NCBI GenBank assembly: GCA_003522145.1
Contig: DPGD01000057.1
Location: 715 to 34,065, forward strand
DNA length: 33,351 nt
Reading direction: 5' to 3'
From: Clostridiales bacterium
GTDB taxonomy: Bacteria; Bacillota; Clostridia; Oscillospirales; CAG-272
Part shown: piece after piece, positions 1 to 8,250 of the stretch
Layout: every line of letters starts with the position of its first letter
Position numbering within the stretch: position 1 is the stretch's first letter
Notes under the pieces: generated by a model
What the model was told of the DNA's origin: nothing
The model's input: the letters and a program-made list of their open reading frames with translations, nothing else
Databases searched by the model: none
Program-made: the position numbers and the translations under genes

Positions 1-374
1 GCTGCTTTGAGACCGTATTTCTTCCGCTCCTTCATACGAGGATCTCTGGTCAGGAATCCGGCCTTCTTCAAAGCCGTGTGAAGCGTTTCATCGCTCTTAT
101 TCAAAGCTCTGGCGATGCCGTGACGGATGGCGCCGGCCTGTCCGGAGATACCGCCGCCGGAGACAAGACAAACCACATCGTATTTTCCGATGGTGTTGGT
201 CACGCCGAAGGGCTGATTGACGATCAGTTTCAGGGTGCCCAGGCCGAAATACTCGTCGATATCCCGTTCGTTGATGGTGATTTTACCGGTTCCGGGAACC
301 AAACGAACTCTGGCCACCGAACTCTTTCTTCTGCCTGTTCCGTAGAAATAGGGCTTTGCACTTGTATAAGTCAT
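1..374 (-). CDS. rpsI: 30S ribosomal protein S9 (3' end outside window)
   Basis: Small-subunit ribosomal protein S9, whose C-terminal tail reaches the P-site tRNA. The reading frame from the ATG at 374 gives MTYTSAKPYFYGTGRRKSSV and continues with the S9 signature of GTGRRK, an LVPGTGKITINERD-type stretch, and GGGISGQAGAIRHGIARAL. About 124 codons are visible, ending in a KKYGLKAA-type stretch. The final ten or so residues, normally a basic R-A-P-Q-F-S-K-R-like tail, lie beyond the window. An AAGGAG ribosome binding site precedes the start. The gene begins 15 bases after the rplM stop, so the two form the usual L13-S9 operon from one promoter upstream of rplM. Nothing visible is broken. Confidence 0.97.
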   Translation of the reverse strand, partial: MTYTSAKPYFYGTGRRKSSVARVRLVPGTGKITINERDIDEYFGLGTLKLIVNQPFGVTNTIGKYDVVCLVSGGGISGQAGAIRHGIARALNKSDETLHTALKKAGFLTRDPRMKERKKYGLKA

Positions 375-389
375 CCTTCGTTACTCCTT

Positions 390-818
390 TCAGACTTCGT
401 AAGCAACCGGCTTCTGGGCTGCCTGCTCATGCTCCGCACCTGCGTAGACTCTGAGTCTGGTCAGGCTCTTAGCGCCCAAGGTGTTCTTGGGAAGCATTCC
501 CTTGACCGCCTGTTCCATGACAAATTCGGGTCTTTCAGCCATCATCTGCTTGGCGGTAACGCTCTTCAAGCCTCCGATATAGCCGGAATGATGATAGTAC
601 ACCTTCTGTGTCAGCTTCTTGCCGGTGAAGACGGCCTTGCCGGCGTTGATGATGATGACGAATTCACCGCAGTCTGCATGAGGAGTGAATTCGGGTCTGT
701 GCTTTCCTCTTAAAATGTTGGCGGCAGCAACGGCGGTCTTGCCCACGGGCTTTCCCGCTGCGTCGATCACATACCATTTGCGCTCGATGGTCTCTGCCTT
801 AGCCATAAAGGTAGACAT
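390..818 (-). CDS. rplM: 50S ribosomal protein L13
   Basis: Large-subunit assembly protein L13, 142 residues, the normal family length. The frame stays open upstream for 26 more codons, but the ATG at 818 is chosen because GGAGGA sits just before it and the protein then begins MSTFMAKAETIERKWYVIDA, typical of L13. Conserved segments follow in order: GKPVGKTAVAAANILRGK, HADCGEFVIIINAGK, a KVYYHHSGYIGG motif and a VKGMLPKNTLG motif near residues 107-118. It is the first gene of the rplM-rpsI operon and is driven by the consensus promoter at 868-896. No oddities are seen. Confidence 0.97.
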   Translation of the reverse strand: MSTFMAKAETIERKWYVIDAAGKPVGKTAVAAANILRGKHRPEFTPHADCGEFVIIINAGKAVFTGKKLTQKVYYHHSGYIGGLKSVTAKQMMAERPEFVMEQAVKGMLPKNTLGAKSLTRLRVYAGAEHEQAAQKPVAYEV

Positions 819-867
819 TTTCTTAGTCCTCCGTGTATTTATTTGCTTCTCAACTTTCAGCCTGCGT

Positions 868-896
868 ATTATAGCACACCGAAATTGCTTTGTCAA
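868..896 (-). promoter_or_regulatory. Sigma-A promoter for rplM-rpsI
   Basis: On the minus strand a perfect TTGACA (891-896) and a perfect TATAAT (868-873) are separated by exactly 17 bases. This leaves a leader of about 45 bases before the rplM start at 818, too short for a large leader RNA. The perfect hexamers fit a highly expressed ribosomal operon. Confidence 0.9.
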
Positions 897-1000
897 CGGC
901 TTTTCGGGAAAAAAAGATATTTTTTTGATTTACAGCTATATTTTCTTTTGAAATCTATTAAAATCGCTTATAATCTCGTTTTTTCTCTTTTGGCTTTTTT

Positions 1001-1031
1001 AAAAAACTGCGGCAGTGTTCTCCTGCCGCAG
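1001..1031 (-). terminator. Intrinsic terminator after the lipoprotein gene
   Basis: A perfect 9-base-pair stem (CTGCGGCAG at 1007-1015 with CTGCCGCAG at 1023-1031) has a 7-base loop. Read on the minus strand it is followed directly by a run of six T. It lies 60 bases past the stop of the minus-strand gene at 1091-1999 and upstream of the rplM promoter, so it insulates the two minus-strand units. Confidence 0.85.
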
Positions 1032-1090
1032 CCTTTTATGATTTTTGATTCCGTTCTGTTGCTTTGGGCAACAAAATCGCACGAGAACCG

Positions 1091-1999
1091 TTATTTTTCG
1101 GAAATGATACCGGGGGTGATATTCTCGGTAGGCGCGTTGGTGACCTTGCCCATGGCGGTTACGGTGATTTTTCCGCCGGAGACGGTGAGAAGCACGGACG
1201 CCTGAAGGCCGTCGTCCCCTGCATGGATGGTGATGGTTCCGCCGGTGACCTCCACATAGCCCTTGCCCTCTTTGACCTCTTCGGTGGACTTGATTCCGTC
1301 GTTTCCTGACTGGATGTCCAGCGTGCCGCTTTCCACGGTCACGCTGTATTTGCCCCGGATGCCGGTGTTGACGGCTTCCACATTCAGGGTCAGATCGTGG
1401 ATCTTAATATCGTTCTTGCTGGAAATGCCGTTTTTGAACACACCGATCACATTCAGTGTACCGCTTCCCCGGATGGTCAGGTCATCGTCGCTGTAAAGGG
1501 CGGCGTTGGGGCCGGTGTCGCCGTCGGGATAGTTCTTTCCGTCTTTCAGGGTGTTGACCGTTCCTTCCTTGGCGGTAATGAACAGCTTATCTGCGCTGTC
1601 GCAATAAATGGCAGGACCGTTGGGGTTGGTAATGCTCACATTATTTAAAACCAACTCCACCTGTTCGGTCTTGTCCACGAGCACTACGATGCCGCCGGAG
1701 GAGGTGGTTCCCGAGATTTCATAACTGCCGGGCTTGGTAATGGAGACGATGCCGTTTTCCACAACGGCACCGGATGTGCCCACATCGGCACCGCCCTCGT
1801 TCAGCACGATCGAGGAGGCATCGCTGTTGGTCGGATTCTGGGTGGTGCTTCCGGATGTTCCGGATTCGGTGTTTCCGGAAGGAGTTTCGGTTTCTAAGGG
1901 GCGCTGGGAGGCTGTGGTGGAGCCGGAGCAGGCGGAAAAGCTCAGAAGCAGAGCGAATGCCAGCGAAAGCACCGACAAAATGGCAGGGATTTTTTTCAT
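1091..1999 (-). CDS. Secreted lipoprotein, Cthe_2159/DUF4353-type carbohydrate-binding beta-helix
   Basis: Predicted surface lipoprotein of 302 residues. The ATG at 1999 is preferred over the in-frame TTG two codons earlier, which would crowd the AGAAAGGA ribosome binding site. A type II signal peptide ends in L-S-F-S-A-C, with the lipidated Cys at residue 24. A Ser/Thr/Gly-rich linker follows (about 25-65). The rest is short repeated beta strands such as SGGIVVLVDKTEQVELVLNN, GSGTLNVIGVFKNGISSKND and GGTITIHAGDDGLQ, the repeating G-[IL]-x-[SA]-x-D/N pattern of the DUF4353 family. The founding member, Cthe_2159, is a calcium-containing beta-helix that binds cellulose and polygalacturonate. 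That this copy binds a polysaccharide is inference. It is a single-gene unit with its own extended -10 promoter and terminator. Confidence 0.8.
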   Translation of the reverse strand: MKKIPAILSVLSLAFALLLSFSACSGSTTASQRPLETETPSGNTESGTSGSTTQNPTNSDASSIVLNEGGADVGTSGAVVENGIVSITKPGSYEISGTTSSGGIVVLVDKTEQVELVLNNVSITNPNGPAIYCDSADKLFITAKEGTVNTLKDGKNYPDGDTGPNAALYSDDDLTIRGSGTLNVIGVFKNGISSKNDIKIHDLTLNVEAVNTGIRGKYSVTVESGTLDIQSGNDGIKSTEEVKEGKGYVEVTGGTITIHAGDDGLQASVLLTVSGGKITVTAMGKVTNAPTENITPGIISEK

Positions 2000-2065
2000 T
2001 TTCAAGATCCTTTCTGGTGTTCTTTAGTACTATCCGGAAATGCAGAAGATTCCCAAAACAACTTC

Positions 2066-2074
2066 AGTATAGCA
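2066..2074 (-). promoter_or_regulatory. Extended -10 element for the lipoprotein gene
   Basis: On the minus strand the sequence reads TGCTATACT, an extended -10 box (TGn plus TATACT). No good -35 hexamer is visible at 16-18 bases upstream. It lies about 70 bases before the start codon at 1999 and is back to back with the hpf promoter. Confidence 0.55.
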
Positions 2075-2209
2075 CCCCATTGTGAAAATTTCATGAACGG
2101 CAGATGGGATTTGAACGATTTTTCAGGTGAATTGCTCAATTTCGTCGAAACGACGGTTTTGCCCTTGTAAAATTGTGAACAATACCGTCTTTCAATCGGA
2201 GGGAAAGTG

Positions 2210-2218
2210 TGGTATACT
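2210..2218 (+). promoter_or_regulatory. Extended -10 element for hpf
   Basis: TGGTATACT is an extended -10 box; the -35 region (TTTCAA near 2190) is a poor match. It is about 65 bases upstream of the hpf start and divergent from the lipoprotein promoter, with about 135 bases between the two -10 boxes. Confidence 0.55.
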
Positions 2219-2281
2219 GAAGATACGGAAGGGGAGCTTTTTGAAGCCCGCTTTCGAATATGTAGGCAAGGTGGGATCTCA

Positions 2282-2803
2282 ATGAAAACAACATTTGTGG
2301 GCAAGCGTCAGGAGCAAACGGCGGAATTCATTTCATCCACCGAAAAGAAACTGGGGAAATTTGACCGTTTTTTTGAAGACGCAACGGCGCAGATCAAAAC
2401 CGACAAAAAGAAAGACGGCGAGAGCGTGGAGCTGACGATCTTCAGCGGCGGCAGGATCTATCGTTCGGAGAAAAAGGCCGACACGGTTCAGAACGCTTTG
2501 GATCAAACGGTGGAAGCGATCCTGCGTCAGATCCGCAAGAACAAGACACGCTTGGAGAAAAACCTGAAGGCAGGGGCGTTCAAGCCGGTAGCCGAGGAGC
2601 CGGTCGCAGAAGATGAGGAATTGCCGACCTTCCGGGTGCGCACCAAGTCCTTCCCGGTCAAACCCATGTCTGTGGAGGATGCGGTTTTGCAGATGTTGCT
2701 TCTGGAGCATGATTTCTTCCTCTTCCGCAATGTGGAGACCGGAAATCTGAATGTGGTATACAAGCGGGCGGACGGGGATTACGGACTGATTATTCCCGAC
2801 TGA
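2282..2803 (+). CDS. hpf: Ribosome hibernation-promoting factor, long form
   Basis: HPF binds the 30S decoding region during slow growth and, in the long form, dimerises 70S ribosomes into inactive 100S particles. The 173-residue length fits the long form. The ATG at 2282 (MKTTFVGKRQEQTAEFIS) is chosen over earlier in-frame codons because a GGTGGG-type ribosome binding site lies just upstream and the S30AE domain begins there. The N-terminal S30AE domain covers about residues 1-95, with the basic KNKTRLEKNLKAG helix end at about 88-100. An acidic linker (EEPVAEDEE) follows, then the C-terminal dimerisation domain with F-P-V-K-P-M-S-V-E-D-A and a closing G-L-I-I-P-D, both typical. It is a single gene behind its own promoter. 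Confidence 0.95.
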   Translation: MKTTFVGKRQEQTAEFISSTEKKLGKFDRFFEDATAQIKTDKKKDGESVELTIFSGGRIYRSEKKADTVQNALDQTVEAILRQIRKNKTRLEKNLKAGAFKPVAEEPVAEDEELPTFRVRTKSFPVKPMSVEDAVLQMLLLEHDFFLFRNVETGNLNVVYKRADGDYGLIIPD

Positions 2804-3312
2804 GCGCTTTGCCGGAAGAAATGGCCGGTTTTTGCAGGGAATTGCCGGCTCCGGAATTCCGGGAGCTTGGAAGAATGACGGGCGGCAACGCCGGACAGCT
2901 TTCTTTTCCTCGGAATACACAGAGGGTGAGGACGGATAAGCAGAAGTCCGAGCGGCCGGAGAAACGGAAAAACGAAAAAAGGAGCTGTCGCCAAAAAAGC
3001 GATGGCTCCTCTGCGTTCCGGAAGAGTCTCCGGCACAGGGAAGGAACGGATTTTTGGCGGATTCAGGGATCTTTGATTCCGCATATACGGCAACACTGTG
3101 TGGTCGCAGAACCTTGCTTTGAATACCTGAAATATACAATGCATTTGCACAATGCATTCCGTCGTTTTTTAGCCTTGTTCTTCCGCATAACTGCGCACCG
3201 CCGAAGCTATTTTGAATATTCGGAGATGCCCTGGGCAGAGAAATGCGCCGAGGATGTCAAAAAATGACGAGATAGAAAAAAATAAATGTGCATATAAAAA
3301 TTACATTTGTGG
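2804..3312 (+). other. Gene-free stretch between hpf and the next promoter
   Basis: I find no convincing protein in about 510 bases. Open frames on both strands give low-complexity, Arg/Ser-rich sequence without family resemblance and without ribosome binding sites. A weak hairpin (CCGG 2812-2815 with CCGG 2825-2828, then five T) may help end hpf transcription. The only clear structure is the hairpin at 2980-3010, listed separately. Confidence 0.5.
2980..3010 (-). terminator. Orphan terminator-like hairpin, minus-strand orientation
   Basis: Twelve base pairs (AGGAGCTGTCGC 2980-2991 with GCGATGGCTCCT 2999-3010, two of them G-U in the plus-strand RNA) close a 7-base loop. On the plus strand it is preceded by AACGAAAAAA, so on the minus strand the stem is followed by TTTTTTCGTTTTT, a good intrinsic terminator tail. 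No minus-strand gene is visible upstream (3011-3640). It could end antisense transcripts or be a dispersed repeat. Confidence 0.5.
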
Positions 3313-3342
3313 TTGACAAAATACGAAAGAATATGTTAAAAT
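3313..3342 (+). promoter_or_regulatory. Sigma-A promoter for the kinase/surface-protein cluster
   Basis: A perfect TTGACA (3313-3318) is followed after 18 bases by TAAAAT (3337-3342). The predicted transcription start near 3349 leaves an untranslated leader of about 290 bases before the kinase start at 3638. Confidence 0.8.
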
Positions 3343-3349
3343 GCGGAAC

Positions 3350-3637
3350 AGGGTGTATGAACAGGATGAAGAAACGGGCCTGACGGGCAAAGGACGGAAA
3401 GACAGATATACCGATATGAGGATACGGTGAAAACCGGTGCAGAGGAACGGAAAGAGCGGGTTTTCTGCAAAAAAATCTGTCAGAGAGCGGCTCGGTTCCT
3501 GACTTCCACAGAGGAATCAGGGACAAAGCGGCGGAAACCGGATGTGCTTACAGGTTGAGACAGGCGCTTGTCTGCAGAAGGACACGCAGCAAGAATAAGC
3601 AAGAAAGGAACCGCCTCCGGCGGAAGGAAATGCTGGA
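3350..3637 (+). promoter_or_regulatory. Long structured 5' leader of the kinase gene
   Basis: About 290 bases lie between the promoter and the start codon. Hairpins visible by eye are CGGT-GAAA-ACCG (from about 3425), a 12-pair stem with one bulge in which GTTCCTGA pairs with TCAGGGAC around an inner TTCC/GGAA (roughly 3495-3525), and CCGCC-TCC-GGCGG immediately before the AAGGAA ribosome binding site. No T-rich terminator is present, so if the leader regulates it would act on translation or RNA stability. I recognise no known riboswitch class. Confidence 0.4.
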
Positions 3638-4750
3638 ATGTCTTATGCGAATAATTCGGACTATAATTTACAGGAGTTACAGAAGGTCGGGGATCAGTTC
3701 TGCATTGAGGGAACGATGATAGAGGCCCAACAGATAAACGGCGGGAACATCAATCGGACCTATAAGGTAACCTACAAGAGGGAAGACGGCAGTAATAAAG
3801 ACTATCTTTTTCAGAAGGTCAATACCTATGTGTTTAAAAATCCGGTCGAGGTGATGGAAAACATCGACAAGGTGACCACCCATATTTATCACAAGCGCGG
3901 CGGAATAAACGCCCTGCACTTTCATCATACAAAGGATCGGAAGAACTACTATTTTGAAGAGGGCACCGGATTTTTCTGGCGTGTGCGCAACTATTTTGAT
4001 TCCGTCACCTTTGATGTGTGCAACGATGTGCAGATCCTGTATCTGGCGGGGGTAGCCTTCGGCGATTTTCAGAAGGATCTTCAGGATTTTGACGCAACGG
4101 TGTTGCACGAAACCATCAAGGACTTCCACAATACGAGAAAACGGTTGGAACAGCTGTTTGCCGATGCGGATCAGGACGAATACGGCCGGGCTGCAGAGGT
4201 GCAGGCGGAGCTTTCGTACATAAAGAGTGTGCGGGAAAAGGCCTGCAGTCTGATCGATTTGCTGGAAAAAGGGGAATTGCCCCTGCGGGTAACCCATAAC
4301 GATACCAAGATCAACAATGTGCTGTTCGACCCGGAAACCAAGGACCCGTTGACGGTTATTGATTTGGACACCGTCATGCCGGGACTGGTGGCCTACGATT
4401 TCGGAGATGCGGTGCGCTTCTCCGCCAACACTACGGCGGAGGATGAAAAGGATATTAGGAAGGTCTCTTTGGATCTGGAGCAGTTCAAGTCCTTTGCAGA
4501 GGGGTTCCTATCCTGCCTGAAGGGCGACCTGACGCCCAACGAGGTGAGTACCCTGGCTTTGGGTTCTTTCTGCATCACGATAGAGCTGGCGGCCCGGTTT
4601 CTTGATGACTATCTGACCGGAGACAAATACTTCAAGACCTGTTATGAGGGGCACAATCTGGTGCGCACAAAAGCCCAGTTGGCTTTGGCAAAGGATATGG
4701 AAAAGAAATTGGATGATATGCAGGAGATTGTTTACCGGAGCATGGAGTAG
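3638..4750 (+). CDS. NahK-like N-acetylhexosamine 1-kinase (aminoglycoside phosphotransferase fold)
   Basis: Predicted cytosolic sugar kinase, 370 residues. The whole chain resembles bifidobacterial NahK, which phosphorylates GlcNAc/GalNAc at C1 for salvage of mucin and milk-glycan sugars. Visible landmarks are the INGGNINRTYKV nucleotide-loop region (about 33-44), FQKVNTYVFKNPVEVMENI (about 58-76), AGVAFGDFQKDLQDFDATVL, the catalytic LRVTHNDTKINNVLFD with H220, D222 and N227, the metal-binding IDLDTVMPG with D242 and D244, and DFGDAVRFSANTTAEDEKD. Substrate choice is inferred from similarity; no GNB/LNB phosphorylase lies nearby. It is the first gene after a long leader, and the surface-protein gene starts 36 bases downstream, so host-glycan use is a reasonable shared theme. 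Confidence 0.8.
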   Translation: MSYANNSDYNLQELQKVGDQFCIEGTMIEAQQINGGNINRTYKVTYKREDGSNKDYLFQKVNTYVFKNPVEVMENIDKVTTHIYHKRGGINALHFHHTKDRKNYYFEEGTGFFWRVRNYFDSVTFDVCNDVQILYLAGVAFGDFQKDLQDFDATVLHETIKDFHNTRKRLEQLFADADQDEYGRAAEVQAELSYIKSVREKACSLIDLLEKGELPLRVTHNDTKINNVLFDPETKDPLTVIDLDTVMPGLVAYDFGDAVRFSANTTAEDEKDIRKVSLDLEQFKSFAEGFLSCLKGDLTPNEVSTLALGSFCITIELAARFLDDYLTGDKYFKTCYEGHNLVRTKAQLALAKDMEKKLDDMQEIVYRSME

Positions 4751-4786
4751 GTCCGCTCTGGGGCGATTGGCAGATATTGGGGTGGG

Positions 4787-7700
4787 ATGATGTTGAAACA
4801 CAGAAGAGTGTGGGCACTGCTTTTGGCGGTGCTGGCCGTGTTTTGCAGCATTCCGCTTTCTGTTTCGGGAGAGAATGAAGAATGGACGGCACAGACGGCG
4901 GGGCTGGCACTGAATTTTGCGCTGTCCGGAGATCAGGATCCTGTGACGGTAAGCGGGACGGAACTGTTGCAGGCCTTCGGAGTACAGGCAACGGCGGCCG
5001 AAAAGCTGTATTTTGAGGAGCAGGGCATCCGATTCCGGGTCAGCGACCGGGTTCCGGGAAGCTGTATTTCGGTGGAGCGTAGCACGGACGGACTGACCGT
5101 ACAGGCAAAGAGCTATGGTTATACCGCAGAGAACGGGATAACTGTTTGGTGGATTCCCAGGAGCGCAACGGTAAACGGAAACACCGTTTCTTTTGAGAAC
5201 GGAAAATATGAGGCTCATTTTGCAGCGCTGGAAAAAGGAAAGGTGTATGAAGCCCGGGTGGAGTATAAGGCGGAGCTTTCTTTGGATGCCGGAATCGGCC
5301 AAGGGCTTTCAGACCTGGGGTATACGGTTGGAACACAGGTTGCAGACCGGCGTTCGGCATACGAAACCGATCTGAAGCGCTACAACGAGGGGTTGGCACG
5401 CTACAACGCAGATCTGGCGGCGTATTTGAAGGACAAGAAGAATTACGAGGATTATCTGGTTCTGCAAAGGAATTATCTTGCGGAAAAAGAGGCCTACGAC
5501 CGGTACCTTCGGGAAAAACAGGACTACGAAGAAAAGTTGGCTCTTTATGAAGCCTATTTGCAGGCGGAAGAGGCTTACGAAAAGGAATGGGCACAGTACG
5601 AAGAACAGAGCGAGGAGTACAAAAGACAATATGAAGCCTATGTGCAGACAGAGGCGTTAGTGAATGCCTGTGCTTCCTGCATTACGGCCATGGAGAGCGT
5701 GTTCATTGTGGACTCCACGGGAAGGTCCATGTACAAAACCCTGGTGGGCGGGACAGTGGACACGGTGGTTCAGAACAAGGAACAGCTGTTAAGCTACGGC
5801 GGAGTGGACGAAAACGATGTGGACAATGCCGGAAACGCCACGGTGGCGCTGATCCGGCTGACCAACGGCTACAAAGCGCAGGGGACGGACGGGGAGAAGT
5901 TCCGGTACTATAAGGAAAACTATGAGGAAATCCGGGATCAGTTCATTCTGCTGTACAGCAGTCTGTTTTCTCTGTGCAAGAACCCGGCGGTTCGTTCTTA
6001 CCTGAACAAAAAGGGAAAATTGGAGCGGTATTACCAGTTTATCGCTCAGCTGTATGTAATCAGCACGGGATTGGATGACCAGACCACCTTTGATGCCGAA
6101 TGGAACCTGAGAGAGCATACCGTTTTTCAGGTTGCGGAGGAGGTTCAGCTCTTTCCCGACCGGAACAATGCCGACCCGGCAGAACTGACCTATCCGGAGA
6201 CGGTGCCTCCGGAGCCGGTGAAACCGGTGAAGCCCACAGCGCCCGAAAAGGTGGAAAAGCCGGTAAAAAGCTGGACAGAGGAGCTTGTGGAGCCGGTGGA
6301 ACCGGAAAAGGTGGAGGAACCGAAGACCCCTGCGGACAAGGAGACCTACACCGGAAGCGAGCCGAAAATGCCGGTCTTTACCGAGGGAGAAGAGGCCTTG
6401 GAAAAGGAAGTAAGGCAGGGGACTCTCGGAAAGCGGGCGGTACAGGAGGGCTGTACGCTTGACTTTTACAGCTCGGTATCGAAAGCTGTTTCCTATTCCG
6501 GTGCGGCGACGGCGCGCTTTTTCGATGCGGATCGGAAGACATTGCTGTACAGTCAGACGATCCCGAAAGGAGAAGAAATCTCCTACGGGGGAGCCATTCC
6601 TTCAAAGAGCGGAGACAAGCAGTTCACCTACCGTTTTTCCGGATGGGTGGACGAAGAGGGAAATGCGGTTCAACCGGGGGTCTTGGAGAGGGACACGGAT
6701 TTTTATGCGTCGTATGAAGCGCTGGCAGTGGACTATACGGTGACCTTCCGTACACACACCGGAAGCCAGACGGTCAAGGCGCACTACGGAGATCTGCCCC
6801 AATGCAGTCTTTCGCTGGATTCCTACAGGGAAAACGGGTATGAATATGTCTTTTCGGGATGGACTCCGGCGCTGACAGCGGTGGAGGGAGACCGGGAATA
6901 TACAGCGCTGTATACAAGAAAATCGGTGGATTATGTGGTCACCTTCAAGGTGGGAGATCGGGAGATTTCCGGCGTATATGCCACGGGCGAGATGCCGCAG
7001 GCACCGGAGGTGGCGGACTACAGGGACAGCCGGTATTTCTATTGTTTTGAGGGCTGGTCCGAAGAATTGAAACCGGTTTCCGGAGACGAAGAGTATGTTG
7101 CCCGGTTCCGGAAGGAAAGTCTGGCCACAGACCTTACAACAGGCGAAAGCATCCCGGTGGAAGAGCGGGAAGGAATTTTGGCCGTTGGGAAAGGCAGTAT
7201 GAGCAACGGCTACCGGATTTCCACGCTGCTTGCTTTGGCGGAAAAAGAGGGAAAGGCTATCCGATTCTGCTTTGAAGGGCTTTCCCTGCAGGTATCGGTT
7301 GAAGAACTGCCCAAGGATCTTTCGGCGGTCGCTCTGAAGAAAGAGCAGGAACAGTTCTCCTTTCACATGGAGAACCCGGAAGGGGAAAGCGTTTTCCCGA
7401 AAAAGGGACTGTCGGTGGTTCTTTGCGGGGAACTGACCGAAGGAGAAATCCGCATTTTCGGCACGAACGCCGAGGTGGAAACAGAGCAGACGGGAGAGGG
7501 AATCGCTTTGCGGCTCGAAGAGAACGCTTCCTACAGGGTCGAAAGGAAGTATTCGGTGACCGGGGCGGATGCCGAGAACGGTCGGATCGTTCTGGATGTT
7601 CGGGCGGCGTTTCCCGGAGAAAAGGTGACGGGGCGTGCTTCGGCGGATCTGGGCTTTGTCATTGAGGCTTTGAGCTTACAGACCGGATTCGGCGAAATCA

Positions 7701-8146
7701 CCGTTCTGCCGAAGGAGGACGGAAGCTTTGAGTTTGAAATGCCGCAAAGCGATGTGACGGCACAGGCCGCTTTCCGACAGGCGAAATATCTGGTCCGATT
7801 CCTTGACGAGGACGGAACGGAGCTTTCAAGAGGCGTGTATTCTTACGGCGAAAAGGTCGTTCTTCCGGAAACGCCGGAAAAGGAAGAGAAGGGTGGAGTG
7901 ACCTATGTTTTCGCTGGCTGGTCTCCCGTTTTGGAGGAGGCTGTGGCCAAAAATGCGGACTATCGGGCGGTTTTCAAGGCAGGCACAAAAGGAGAGGTGG
8001 ATACCACCTATTCTTCTCCGTATGACAGCAGTCGGTTCTTCAGCAGAGTGGTATTGCCGGCTTTGGGCATGCTTTTCGGAATCGTCGGTGCGCTTACAGC
8101 GGCAGTGATCGCTGTACGGAAAAAGCATAAACACAAAAAAGATTGA
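4787..8146 (+). CDS. Large membrane-anchored surface protein with Tyr-heptad helix, Pro-rich strand and InlB-like repeats
   Basis: Function unknown; 1119 residues, exported. In order: signal peptide (1 to about 28); a beta-rich N-terminal region (30-180); a charged helix (about 185-290) with Tyr every seventh residue, interrupted by three +3 steps (Tyr 192, 199, 206, 213, 220, 223, 230, 237, 240, 247, 254, 257, 264, 271, 278, 285); a 170-residue region (290-460); a proline-rich segment (about 464-530) with Pro at 474, 477, 480, 483, 486, 492, then 503, 506, 512, 515; four InlB/Listeria-Bacteroides-type repeats with F-S-G-W or F-x-G-W-S cores (about 585-648, 649-712, 714-776, 1000-1066); and a transmembrane helix (about 1088-1110) with a KKHKHKK tail. 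No LPxTG motif is seen. Two adjacent ATGs (4787, 4790) follow GGGGTGGG; the second is about equally likely. It is probably an adhesin; the helix plus Pro-rich pair recalls the antigen I/II stalk. Confidence 0.8.
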   Translation: MMLKHRRVWALLLAVLAVFCSIPLSVSGENEEWTAQTAGLALNFALSGDQDPVTVSGTELLQAFGVQATAAEKLYFEEQGIRFRVSDRVPGSCISVERSTDGLTVQAKSYGYTAENGITVWWIPRSATVNGNTVSFENGKYEAHFAALEKGKVYEARVEYKAELSLDAGIGQGLSDLGYTVGTQVADRRSAYETDLKRYNEGLARYNADLAAYLKDKKNYEDYLVLQRNYLAEKEAYDRYLREKQDYEEKLALYEAYLQAEEAYEKEWAQYEEQSEEYKRQYEAYVQTEALVNACASCITAMESVFIVDSTGRSMYKTLVGGTVDTVVQNKEQLLSYGGVDENDVDNAGNATVALIRLTNGYKAQGTDGEKFRYYKENYEEIRDQFILLYSSLFSLCKNPAVRSYLNKKGKLERYYQFIAQLYVISTGLDDQTTFDAEWNLREHTVFQVAEEVQLFPDRNNADPAELTYPETVPPEPVKPVKPTAPEKVEKPVKSWTEELVEPVEPEKVEEPKTPADKETYTGSEPKMPVFTEGEEALEKEVRQGTLGKRAVQEGCTLDFYSSVSKAVSYSGAATARFFDADRKTLLYSQTIPKGEEISYGGAIPSKSGDKQFTYRFSGWVDEEGNAVQPGVLERDTDFYASYEALAVDYTVTFRTHTGSQTVKAHYGDLPQCSLSLDSYRENGYEYVFSGWTPALTAVEGDREYTALYTRKSVDYVVTFKVGDREISGVYATGEMPQAPEVADYRDSRYFYCFEGWSEELKPVSGDEEYVARFRKESLATDLTTGESIPVEEREGILAVGKGSMSNGYRISTLLALAEKEGKAIRFCFEGLSLQVSVEELPKDLSAVALKKEQEQFSFHMENPEGESVFPKKGLSVVLCGELTEGEIRIFGTNAEVETEQTGEGIALRLEENASYRVERKYSVTGADAENGRIVLDVRAAFPGEKVTGRASADLGFVIEALSLQTGFGEITVLPKEDGSFEFEMPQSDVTAQAAFRQAKYLVRFLDEDGTELSRGVYSYGEKVVLPETPEKEEKGGVTYVFAGWSPVLEEAVAKNADYRAVFKAGTKGEVDTTYSSPYDSSRFFSRVVLPALGMLFGIVGALTAAVIAVRKKHKHKKD

Positions 8147-8163
8147 TTTTTTGAAAAAAAGAC

Positions 8164-8192
8164 TTGAATTTTTAAGATGCTTATGCTACAAT
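8164..8192 (+). promoter_or_regulatory. Sigma-A promoter for the second surface protein
   Basis: TTGAAT (8164-8169), a 17-base spacer and TACAAT (8187-8192) with an extended TGC before it. It lies about 58 bases upstream of the start at 8251, so this gene can be expressed separately from the preceding one. Confidence 0.8.
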
Positions 8193-8250
8193 GACATCGT
8201 GTAGAGTTTTATCTTCATAAAATAACTCAAATAAGGATGGTAGTGAGACG

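Noticed and set aside
2333..3157. A 274-codon minus-strand open frame over hpf and the gap after it
   Set aside because: Half of it is antisense to hpf and the rest is Ser/Pro/Arg-rich with no resemblance; the hairpin at 2980-3010 lies inside it.
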